Below are positions 22,201 to 29,607 of a stretch of DNA of 32,378 bases, in pieces (position 1 is the stretch's first letter; each line of letters begins with the position of its first letter). A model generated the notes under the pieces. It did no database searches and was not told the DNA's origin. It saw only the letters and a list, made by a program, of their open reading frames with translations. A program made the translations under genes and the position numbers. The stretch is from Bacteroidota bacterium (GTDB lineage Bacteria; Bacteroidota; Bacteroidia; NS11-12g; UBA955). Where the stretch lies: assembly GCA_016868785.1 (NCBI GenBank), contig VGFS01000026.1:1-32378 (forward strand). The letters are read 5' to 3'.

Positions 22201-23660
22201 ACCGTTGCCGTACTCATGCCGCTTTGGGTTTCAATGCGCACAAAATACACCATTAATCCTGCTTGCTTTTGCTGTGCAAACTGACTGAAGTTCAAGTTGA
22301 TTTCTCTGCTTTTTCCGGTCAACGACTCTGTAAAAACCAATTGTCCAGCAGTATTGAATACAACTACGCGTTCAATGTTGTCTTCCGCAGTGATTGTCGC
22401 TGTGCCTTTAGTAGGGTTAGGGTAGCAGTTTACCGTCGATTTTTTGGGTTGAGCGATGTGTTTTGTGCCAGCGAAATATTGGTCTAACCATAAGTCTTCC
22501 AGGTAAATTTGGCTGCTGGGATTGCTGGCGTTTTGGAAGGTAGAATCCGTCAAGAAAACGCCCACAGTGGCTTTGGTGGGGGTAAGGGTGAAGCGAGAAT
22601 CCCAAACGATGTTCTCTGCGAACAACATGTAATTGCCCGGAACGGTTGTTTTTGAGTCTTGCGAAAACATCCCGGAACCAACCAATGTGTCGGCATGAAA
22701 GAAATTTACCATTACAGTGGCTCTATCGCCCCCAGTGAGCGCCCCTTTCCAATAGCCCCTGATGCTATTGTAGCGCTGATTTACGGCAAATGATGGCGTA
22801 ACCATGTCTGCAACACTTAAGTTGGTGTCGTGCGTAACCATCCAAGAAGGGATAATCTCTGTACCCGTGGCGGTGTTAATGGTTCTTTGCTTCAACAAAG
22901 CGGCAAACCCCGAACGCGCATCGGTGGAACTTAAAATGTACTCTTGCAAGCCATTCATTTTGCCCACTTTTTCTTCGTATGCATCCAAGGATGTCAGCCA
23001 TTGATTGGGTTTGCGCACCAACAAATTGCCCCATGATTCGATGTTCAAGTTTCCATTCGATGATGTTTGTCCGCCAGGAAAAGAAATGTCGTAAATGGAA
23101 ATGCTACCGTTACTGTTGGGCGCGAGGCGCCTCAAACTAGTGGAAATGTAAACGAATCCAGAATCTGCCGCCAAACCCGCCGTTGGGTGAGAGTAGGTCA
23201 GTGGGACAGTAATGCTATTTTCTCCTGCACCAGAGCCATCAGGCAACAGGTAAAACTCTTGCAACACCATGGGAATAGGATCGGTTCCTTTTGTGAAGCC
23301 CACAATAACCATCGCAGTATCGTTGCCCAATTTCTCACTGTTGTAGTTGATTTTGATGCTGGTGGGTGTGCCAGAAATACTAAATCCACCCGTTAGAGGG
23401 TCAGGGTATTTCGATCCCACATTCATTGCAAAACTCACGGTTTTGGATGTGATGTCATTGCTCAATCGAAACCCAGCCACGTTACCTAAGGTTTTGGAAA
23501 TGTCTTTCGATGTAATACCAATCATCATCCATTGGTTGGGTACCTCATAGGTTTGGGTATTCCAATTGTTGAATCCCGCATTGGGGATGGGGTTTTGGGC
23601 CAGGGCGATGTTGGCCAAACTTGCAAATATGGTAACGAGGGAGTAGTTTTTTTTAGTCAT
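22185..23660 (-). CDS. secreted protein with two repeated beta-rich domains and T9SS tail
   Basis: 491 aa. A signal peptide (SLVTIFASLANIALAQ) precedes two related domains. The first starts near residue 24 (IPNAGFNNWNTQTYEVPNQWMMIG ... GFRLS) and contains SIKINYNSEKLGNDTAMVIVGF. The second starts near 200 (LNIESWGNLLVRKPNQWLTSL ... SGFAALLKQ) and contains RGYWKGALTGGDRATVMVNFF. Both carry the layout W-x(n)-PNQW, a residue run ending in SGFA/GFRL, and a long A-x-V-x-V-x-F strand, typical of carbohydrate-binding-like jelly-rolls in Bacteroidota surface proteins. A T9SS type A tail follows (NCYPNPTKGTATITAEDNIERVVVFN). Ligand unknown. The next gene on this strand upstream also encodes a T9SS protein. 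Confidence 0.8.
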   Translation of the reverse strand: MTKKNYSLVTIFASLANIALAQNPIPNAGFNNWNTQTYEVPNQWMMIGITSKDISKTLGNVAGFRLSNDITSKTVSFAMNVGSKYPDPLTGGFSISGTPTSIKINYNSEKLGNDTAMVIVGFTKGTDPIPMVLQEFYLLPDGSGAGENSITVPLTYSHPTAGLAADSGFVYISTSLRRLAPNSNGSISIYDISFPGGQTSSNGNLNIESWGNLLVRKPNQWLTSLDAYEEKVGKMNGLQEYILSSTDARSGFAALLKQRTINTATGTEIIPSWMVTHDTNLSVADMVTPSFAVNQRYNSIRGYWKGALTGGDRATVMVNFFHADTLVGSGMFSQDSKTTVPGNYMLFAENIVWDSRFTLTPTKATVGVFLTDSTFQNASNPSSQIYLEDLWLDQYFAGTKHIAQPKKSTVNCYPNPTKGTATITAEDNIERVVVFNTAGQLVFTESLTGKSREINLNFSQFAQQKQAGLMVYFVRIETQSGMSTATVVVEP

Positions 23661-23712
23661 TGGGCTTGTTTGCGATCAAATTTTAAGAATAAGAAACTAT
23701 TGATTCAGCACA

Positions 23713-23753
23713 AAGCCCCTGAAAATTTGTGTTTTCACAACATTCAGGGGCTT
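23713..23753 (-). terminator. stem-loop after the PKD gene, possible terminator
   Basis: AAGCCCCTGAA (23713-23723) and TTCAGGGGCTT (23743-23753) form a perfect 11-bp stem with an inner TTGTG/CACAA stem. On the minus strand it starts 15 bases past the PKD gene stop at 23769. There is no T-tract, so it may instead protect the mRNA 3' end. Confidence 0.5.
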
Positions 23754-23768
23754 AGAAAAAGTGTTTAA

Positions 23769-25619
23769 TTAATGAGCGATGACCATTGAAATGGTCTGTG
23801 TGCCATTCGCGTTTTTCAATACCACGCGGTAGTTTCCTTCGCTCCAGTTAGCAGTCTCAACATAAGTGAGTTTGTCGCCTTTGCCATTTGTAACTACCTG
23901 TCCAGTGGTGTTGTAAACCGTATACTCGGTACCACCAGTCAAGTCTAAATAGAAACCTTGGTCTGACGGGTTGGGGTAAGCGCTGCCTTGCAATCCTTGA
24001 ATCGATGTTTTTCCGCGGGTCTTCAATACTTTCACAGTGTAGCAATACACATTTGAGCAATTACTAACAGTATCATATGCGGTTAAGCAAACCACATAGG
24101 TTCCTGAAGAAGCAAACTGGTGCAATGGGGTTTTGTCGTTGCTACTTGTGCTATCTCCAAAGTTCCATGAATAGGCATGGGCACCTGTGCTTGTATTCTT
24201 CACATACATTTTTCCGTTGGCAGAAACACTATCCACATGGAAGCCGGCCTTGGCCTTGCAACAGTCTACCTTCACGGATGCGCAAATCAAAGTGTCACAA
24301 CCTTTGCAAGAATCGTAATACTTGATACACACATTATAAGTGCCATTGGCAGTAAATGTATGCGTGGCTACTCTAGAATTGTAAGTTTTGGATGCTCCAC
24401 TATTACCGATAACGATGGTGTATTTGATGCAGTTTCCGCCATTCAAGTTCAAGTTTTTGCCTTCGAATACATAGGTATTACAACCCGTTTTGTTGCTGTA
24501 CGATAAGTTAGCACCATGGGCCGCCCAATTGCATTTGGTAACAGTGCCCGAACCAATTGTAACAACAATCTTTCTGCAGATATAGACAAAACACTTCTTT
24601 TTGGTATCGTAAATCTTCAAACACACTTCATAAGTGCCTGATTTCTTGTAAATATGCACGGCATTCTTTCCTGTTGAAGTGGTGCCATCGCCCCAGTTCC
24701 AATAGTACGTAGTTCCACTGCCTGTGTTGGATGTAGCGAAAAACTTCCAAGTGGTATCGTTCGTTTTCTTCCAAGTCATCCCGCCGATGATGCCGCAAGG
24801 GTTACCAACCGTCACAGTTTTGCAAATCTTGATTTTGCACTTGCCGGTTTTGTCGGTGATGGTCAAACAAACTGTGTAAGTACCTGCTTTGGCATATTCA
24901 TGGTAAGGATCGATGCCCTTGCCAGTTTTGCCATCGCCGAAATCCCATGAGTACGTATGTCCTGTGTTGCTGCTCGCTTTGAATCGGAACTTTCCACCTG
25001 TATTTACGAAGCTAAATTCACCTTTCAATTCACATGGCTTGCCACAGCTTACTTTGATTTCTTTGCAGAAAGTGGCTGTACAAGTTTTACCTGTTGAATC
25101 AGTCCAAGTGGCAGTAACGCAAACTTTGTAAACGCCTTCCGACAAATAACTCTTTACTGGATCAATGCCAGTGCCGGTTGTTTTATCGCCAAAGTTCCAA
25201 GTATACTTGGTGCCAGTTTGGTTGGAAGAAGCTTTGAATTTCACCTTCTTGCAATCATTTGTGAAACTGAACTCTGTCGTCAGCTTGCAATCGCAACTCA
25301 CTACAGTAATGGTTTTACAAATGGTTGTGTCAAATTTGGTGCAAGTGTTGTATAATTTACCACAGATGGTGTAGGTTCCCGCAGCAGGAAAATTATAAGT
25401 TGTCTTGGGTCCATAGGCATAGGTTGTTGAACCATTCCCAGTAATAAACCATTTGAATTGTGCACAGGAGTCATTCAACAATGTTCCCTCAGCTGTAAAA
25501 GATCCTTTCAAACACTGACTGCTCACGCCTGTGGCCAATCGAACTTTGGTTTGCGCATTGGCTGAAATCGAGATTGTTCCGATCAAAACCAACGCCAAAA
25601 ATTGTATGAGTTTTTTCAT
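23769..25619 (-). CDS. cysteine-rich multi-PKD domain protein with T9SS tail
   Basis: 616 aa. Signal peptide KKLIQFLALVLIGTISISANAQ, then about six PKD repeats (roughly residues 25-112, 113-195, 196-275, 276-355, 356-455, 456-540), with YTWNFGD, YSWDFGD, YYWNWGD and YSWNFGD turns. A T9SS type A tail follows (SAYPNPSDQGFYLDLTGGTEYTVYNTTGQ). Nearly every repeat ends with the same cysteine pattern: VC after GTY, a second Cys about 9-12 residues on, then x4-C and a K or R (for example YTVCLTITDKTGKCKIKIC). Extra Cys pairs join neighbours (SCDC, SCGKPC, DCC). This suggests a disulfide ladder in an extracellular stalk. No catalytic domain is seen. High Thr, Lys and Cys content stands out from the neighbouring genes. 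Confidence 0.85.
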   Translation of the reverse strand: MKKLIQFLALVLIGTISISANAQTKVRLATGVSSQCLKGSFTAEGTLLNDSCAQFKWFITGNGSTTYAYGPKTTYNFPAAGTYTICGKLYNTCTKFDTTICKTITVVSCDCKLTTEFSFTNDCKKVKFKASSNQTGTKYTWNFGDKTTGTGIDPVKSYLSEGVYKVCVTATWTDSTGKTCTATFCKEIKVSCGKPCELKGEFSFVNTGGKFRFKASSNTGHTYSWDFGDGKTGKGIDPYHEYAKAGTYTVCLTITDKTGKCKIKICKTVTVGNPCGIIGGMTWKKTNDTTWKFFATSNTGSGTTYYWNWGDGTTSTGKNAVHIYKKSGTYEVCLKIYDTKKKCFVYICRKIVVTIGSGTVTKCNWAAHGANLSYSNKTGCNTYVFEGKNLNLNGGNCIKYTIVIGNSGASKTYNSRVATHTFTANGTYNVCIKYYDSCKGCDTLICASVKVDCCKAKAGFHVDSVSANGKMYVKNTSTGAHAYSWNFGDSTSSNDKTPLHQFASSGTYVVCLTAYDTVSNCSNVYCYTVKVLKTRGKTSIQGLQGSAYPNPSDQGFYLDLTGGTEYTVYNTTGQVVTNGKGDKLTYVETANWSEGNYRVVLKNANGTQTISMVIAH

Positions 25620-25777
25620 AGTAAATTGCTATTTCAAAAAAATTGACCAAAAAGTTCCACAAAACGTTGTCTCTAAAGTCGATTCTTGTTTAATTTTCGA
25701 GGTTTGTGACAAAGTTGTGACCTATCCCCAAGTTGTTCATCACCCGAATCACAACAAAGACAAAGGATTGTGTTTTG
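25620..25777. other. intergenic region upstream of the PKD gene
   Basis: 158 bp between the PKD gene start and the DUF6702 gene end, both on the minus strand. It is AT-rich near the PKD start. I see no exact TAnnTTTG element on the minus strand and no strong terminator. Confidence 0.4.
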
Positions 25778-26317
25778 TCATCGTAGCTTAAAAGTGCGAC
25801 ACGCCTCCGGATTCGTGATTTTCCAATGCTGCTTTACCGTGCCGTAGTTGACATGCAAAAAATGAGTCTGAGTTTCCACGGTTTCATACAATGCACGGTT
25901 ACAAATGGTTAAGGATTGTGACCTGCCCTTGAATGTTGTTTCCAAATAACACCAAACGCCCTCTTCTTCAATGTCGTATCCCAACATCAGCAAGGGCAAA
26001 TAGGTATTTCCCCATTTAACTTTAACATGGGACATCAAGTAGTTCTTCAGCAAGGCCAAGTTTTGGGGTGATTTCACCGTTAAATTGATCTTTTGTCCGG
26101 TTTGGTGAAAAATTACATCCTGTACATCGTCTACAAACAATTTACAACTCACGCCAATGTGCTTAGCTTTGGGGTCGATGTTTACTTCCGTCACGCCCAC
26201 ATAATAGGGGTGCATCGCTGTAATCAATACGAAAAATAGGGCCAGCAAACTGTGCAACAAAACACGCGTTGGATTCCCCAAAAGCCATCGGTTTCCGCGT
26301 GCATTCGATGTGGACAT
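25778..26317 (-). CDS. DUF6702 family protein
   Basis: 179 aa from the ATG at 26317; an in-frame GTG at 26365 would add 16 residues. The hydrophobic segment RVLLHSLLALFFVLITA is followed by MHPYYVGVTEVNIDPKAKHIGVSCKLFVDDVQDVI. This HP-x-Y/F-x-V-x-V-T-E-(I/V)-x-(Y/I)-(N/D) opening and K-(L/I)-F-x-D-D-(L/V) motif define the DUF6702 family, which is frequent in Bacteroidota beside HupE/UreJ and M1 peptidase genes. Function is unknown; a periplasmic or membrane-anchored location is likely. Here it is on the opposite strand to its usual partners, divergent from the HupE-like gene by 68 bp. Confidence 0.8.
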   Translation of the reverse strand: MSTSNARGNRWLLGNPTRVLLHSLLALFFVLITAMHPYYVGVTEVNIDPKAKHIGVSCKLFVDDVQDVIFHQTGQKINLTVKSPQNLALLKNYLMSHVKVKWGNTYLPLLMLGYDIEEEGVWCYLETTFKGRSQSLTICNRALYETVETQTHFLHVNYGTVKQHWKITNPEACRTFKLR

Positions 26318-26369
26318 TAATCCAACATTTTTCCGATTCAACCCAAACTTTTGCGTTCTTTGCACGTCT

Positions 26370-26377
26370 CAAAGGTA
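26370..26377 (-). promoter_or_regulatory. candidate -7 element of the DUF6702 gene
   Basis: Minus strand TACCTTTG matches TAnnTTTG. The predicted start near 26363 would leave a leader of about 45 bases before the ATG at 26317, or none before the alternative GTG at 26365. It lies only 9 bases from the ATG of the opposite gene. Confidence 0.4.
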
Positions 26378-26385
26378 CTCAACGC

Positions 26386-26973
26386 ATGGAAGATTTTTCA
26401 TTTTGGATGGAAATGGGTTATTCGCACATCCTCGATTGGCAAGGTTACGATCACATGCTCTTTCTTTTGGCGCTGTGTTGTGTGTATACCCTGAGCGATA
26501 AGCGCTGGATTTGGTTGGTGTCGGCGTTTACCATCGGACATGCAATCTCGTTGGCATTGAGTGTGTTGGGGTTTGTGCGATTGCCATCGTCGTTGATTGA
26601 GGCGATGATCCCCGCAACCATCGCATTCTCTTGTGTTCAGCACCTTTGGCCTTTAGTCAATCGCGGCAAGCAGGTTTTGACCCAATCATCCATTTTGCCC
26701 ACGGTGTTGGTTTTTGGCCTGATACACGGACTTGGCTTTTCTAATTTTTTGCGGTCGATGCTGGGCAGTGAAACGTCCATCGCATTTCCGTTATTCTCCT
26801 TCCATGTTGGGTTGGAACTAGGACAGGTTCTCATCATTTTGGCGGTCCTTTCGATAACCACGTTCATGGATCGATACTTGCACATCGAACAGCCCAAACG
26901 CATCGCCCTGTTGGCAACCCCCGTGTTGTTGGTGTCGCTCTGGATGCTGATCAACCGCCTACCTTTACACTAG
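26386..26973 (+). CDS. HupE/UreJ-like membrane protein
   Basis: 195 aa, start ATG at 26386. About six membrane segments, with family hallmarks GYSHILDWQGYDHMLFLLALCCVYTL (His and Asp in the first helices), FTIGHAISLALSVLG, and VFGLIHGLGFSNFL plus FSFHVGLELGQVLIIL. Residues H in G-H-A-I-S and H-G-L-G-F, with N/E in GLELGQ, are the conserved polar set of HupE/UreJ_2 proteins, some of which move nickel or cobalt across the membrane. Metal specificity here is not shown. Divergent from DUF6702 and upstream of the M1 peptidase gene. A + strand GTTCTTTG at 26355-26362 is a poor -7 match. Confidence 0.85.
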   Translation: MEDFSFWMEMGYSHILDWQGYDHMLFLLALCCVYTLSDKRWIWLVSAFTIGHAISLALSVLGFVRLPSSLIEAMIPATIAFSCVQHLWPLVNRGKQVLTQSSILPTVLVFGLIHGLGFSNFLRSMLGSETSIAFPLFSFHVGLELGQVLIILAVLSITTFMDRYLHIEQPKRIALLATPVLLVSLWMLINRLPLH

Positions 26974-27039
26974 TTTCTTGTGTTCCTAACGAATGATGTT
27001 GACCTGCGCTACTGGTGCGGGCATGTCGGGGGATTTCCT

Positions 27040-27047
27040 TATTTTTG
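27040..27047 (+). promoter_or_regulatory. -7 element (TATTTTTG) of the M1 peptidase gene
   Basis: Matches TAnnTTTG and lies 43 bases before the preferred ATG at 27090 (19 before the alternative at 27066). Confidence 0.4.
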
Positions 27048-27089
27048 TTGACTTTGACCCTTGTCATGAACATCCGCACATCGATCCAA

Positions 27090-29570
27090 ATGAAATTTTT
27101 ATTGGCTGCAACAGCCCTCATGGTGTCAGCCATTGCACCCAGCATCGCCCAGAATCTTCAGAACAACCCAACGTCTAACCACGGCAATAAATTTGAACAA
27201 TTGGGTACCATTTTGCCCGATGCCAATACGTATCGCACGGCTTCTGGGGCACCTGGACATCAATATTGGCAGCAGCGTGCGGATTATCAGATTCAGGCAA
27301 CATTGGACGAGAAAAAGCAGTACCTGCACGGCGAGGAAACCATCACCTATTTCAACAATTCGCCGGATGCCCTCACGTATTTGTGGCTGCAGCTTGATGA
27401 AAATGAGCACAACCCTAACGGGGAAAATAACAATTTCAACGAAAGCGGAAAGAGTTTGCCCTTAACCCCCTCACAAATTGACGGGTTGGATGTGAAAACG
27501 CGTTTGGCGGGCTACGGCGTGAATATTTTGAGTGTTACGGATGCATCGGGTAACGCCTTGCCCTATACCATCAACCAGACCATGATGCGCGTGGATTTGT
27601 CCAAGCCACTTAACAGCAAACAGAAATATGTGTTCAAAGTGAAGTGGAACTACAAAATACCGGAGCGCATGAAAATTGGGGGTAGAGGCGGTTACGAATA
27701 TTTCCCCAAAGACGGAAACCACATCTTCACCATTTCTCAATGGTACCCCAGAATGTGTGTCTACAGCGATTACCAAGGGTGGAACCACAAGCAGTTTACC
27801 GGTAGGGGAGAGTTTAGTTTGATTTTTGGCAATTTTGATGTGAAAATGACCGTTCCGGCCGACCACGTAATCGCGGCCACCGGTGAATGTCACAACTACA
27901 GCGAAGTGCTTACATCGGAACAGCTGAAGCGCTGGAATCAGGTGCTAAAGACCCCCGAACCATCGGCCACCACCGTGTTGGAGCCTACTGAGATTGTTAC
28001 ATTGGAAGAGGCCAAATACCGCGAGCAACACCGCGATACCCTTCAAACCAAAACTTGGCACTACAAAGCCACCAATGTGCGCGACTTCGCCTGGGGCTCA
28101 TCGCGCAAGTTCGTTTGGGATGCCATGCCCGAATTCGTGCAAGGCAAGCGCATTCAATGCATGAGCTATTACGGAAAAGAAGCCTACGGACTCTATCGTA
28201 AATATTCTACCAAAGTGGTGGCCCATACCATCAAAACCTACAGCAAATACACCACACCCTATCAATACCCCGTGGCCATCAGCGTAGAGGCATCGAGCGG
28301 AATGGAATACCCCATGATCTGTTTCAACTACGGCAGAACCGATGAAGATGGTACCTACAGCTCACGCACCAAGTACGGCATGATTGGGGTGATTATTCAC
28401 GAGGTGGGACACAATTTCTTCCCCATGATCATCAATTCCGATGAGCGCAACTGGTCGTGGATGGACGAAGGGTTGAACACCTTTGTGCAGTTTTTGACAG
28501 AGCAAGAGTTCGACAATAACTATCCCTCGCAGCGCGGACCGGCCCACAAAATTGTGGACTACATGAAAATGCCCAAAGAGCAATTGGAGCCCATCATGAC
28601 TAACTCTGAAAACATCATTAACTTTGGTCCAAACGCCTACGCCAAACCTGCTACAGGCCTGAACATCTTGCGCGAGACCATCATGGGTCGTGAACTGTTC
28701 GACTACGCCTTCAAAGAATATTGCAACCGTTGGGCCTACAAGCATCCAGCCCCTGCTGATTTCTTCCGCACCATGGAAGATGCCTCTGGGGTGGATTTGG
28801 ATTGGTTTTGGCGCGCTTGGTTTTTCGATATTCAACCCGTAGATATCTCGATGGACTCGGTGTTGGCCTACCGCCCATATTCTCCTGAGAGCATGCCTGT
28901 TAAACTCGATTCTACCTTGCGTGTGGGTCGCGGTCGCGGACTGGGCATGGGTAATGGGAAAGGACGTAATCGCATCGCCAACCTACCCGCTGCAGAATTT
29001 CAACACGTGAGCAAATTGCGCAACAAAGCCGCGGGTATTCAGTTTGCCGTGGACAGAGATACTTCACTGCGTGATTTTTATTATTACTACAATCCCGCAA
29101 AGGATACGGTGGGCAATGCCGCCAGAGCGGCGATGGCCGCGCAAGGACAGCCTAAGCAGGAGAGTGTAGTGCGAGACCTGTACAAGGATTTCACCCTGCT
29201 ATCGCCCCAAGAGATGAAGGCCTATGAAAATGCCTATTTGTATGAAATTACCTTCAGCAACAAAGGCGGATTCGTGATGCCCATCATTCTACAATGGAAT
29301 TATACCGATGGTACCTCTGAAGTGGAGTATATCCATGCGTATATCTGGCGCAAAAACGAACAAAAGGTGACCAAAAACTTCCTCAAACGCAAAGAAGTGG
29401 CAAGCATCGTGTTGGATCCGTTTAAGGAAACATCAGACATCGACGAAAGCAATCATACCTGGCCTCGTACCGCAGAACCTACGCGATTTGAACTCTTCAA
29501 GAACAAACCTGTGCCCGCGAACGAACAAGTGGAAATGACCCCCATGAAGCGCGCATTGCGCAATAAATAA
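27090..29570 (+). CDS. M1 family zinc metallopeptidase
   Basis: 826 aa from the ATG at 27090, which gives a compact signal peptide (MKFLLAATALMVSAIAPSIAQ); ATGs at 27066 and 27015 are possible alternatives. The N-terminal M1 beta domain includes ADYQIQATLDEKKQYLHGEETITYFNNSPDALTYLWLQL. The gluzincin site is HEVGH at 437-441 with Glu460 in MDEGLNTF, matching HExxH-x18-E, and the HEVGH is preceded by GMIGVIIHEVGHNFFPM. An exopeptidase GAMEN motif is represented by SSGMEYPM. It is probably a periplasmic or secreted aminopeptidase-like enzyme that degrades peptides. A GRGRGLGMGNGKGRN low-complexity stretch separates the helical C-terminal part. No T9SS tail. Confidence 0.9.
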   Translation: MKFLLAATALMVSAIAPSIAQNLQNNPTSNHGNKFEQLGTILPDANTYRTASGAPGHQYWQQRADYQIQATLDEKKQYLHGEETITYFNNSPDALTYLWLQLDENEHNPNGENNNFNESGKSLPLTPSQIDGLDVKTRLAGYGVNILSVTDASGNALPYTINQTMMRVDLSKPLNSKQKYVFKVKWNYKIPERMKIGGRGGYEYFPKDGNHIFTISQWYPRMCVYSDYQGWNHKQFTGRGEFSLIFGNFDVKMTVPADHVIAATGECHNYSEVLTSEQLKRWNQVLKTPEPSATTVLEPTEIVTLEEAKYREQHRDTLQTKTWHYKATNVRDFAWGSSRKFVWDAMPEFVQGKRIQCMSYYGKEAYGLYRKYSTKVVAHTIKTYSKYTTPYQYPVAISVEASSGMEYPMICFNYGRTDEDGTYSSRTKYGMIGVIIHEVGHNFFPMIINSDERNWSWMDEGLNTFVQFLTEQEFDNNYPSQRGPAHKIVDYMKMPKEQLEPIMTNSENIINFGPNAYAKPATGLNILRETIMGRELFDYAFKEYCNRWAYKHPAPADFFRTMEDASGVDLDWFWRAWFFDIQPVDISMDSVLAYRPYSPESMPVKLDSTLRVGRGRGLGMGNGKGRNRIANLPAAEFQHVSKLRNKAAGIQFAVDRDTSLRDFYYYYNPAKDTVGNAARAAMAAQGQPKQESVVRDLYKDFTLLSPQEMKAYENAYLYEITFSNKGGFVMPIILQWNYTDGTSEVEYIHAYIWRKNEQKVTKNFLKRKEVASIVLDPFKETSDIDESNHTWPRTAEPTRFELFKNKPVPANEQVEMTPMKRALRNK

Positions 29571-29607
29571 GGTTAAAGCCTGCTGGCGAACCTTACCGCC
29601 TGCCAGC
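29569..29607. terminator. interleaved stems between convergent genes
   Basis: AAGGTT (29569-29574) can pair with AACCTT (29589-29594), and GCTGGC (29582-29587) with GCCAGC (29602-29607). The order gives a pseudoknot-like or mutually exclusive arrangement across the 22-bp gap between the peptidase and acs stops. No T-tract, so termination is only suggested by position. Confidence 0.3.

Noticed and set aside
23101-23140. GAGGCGCCTC palindrome near 23125
   Set aside because: Ten bases with no loop in coding sequence is within chance for a window of this length.
29101-29150. GCCGC/GCGGC hairpin in the M1 peptidase gene
   Set aside because: Five-bp stem only, in an Ala-rich codon run; not distinguishable from codon use.
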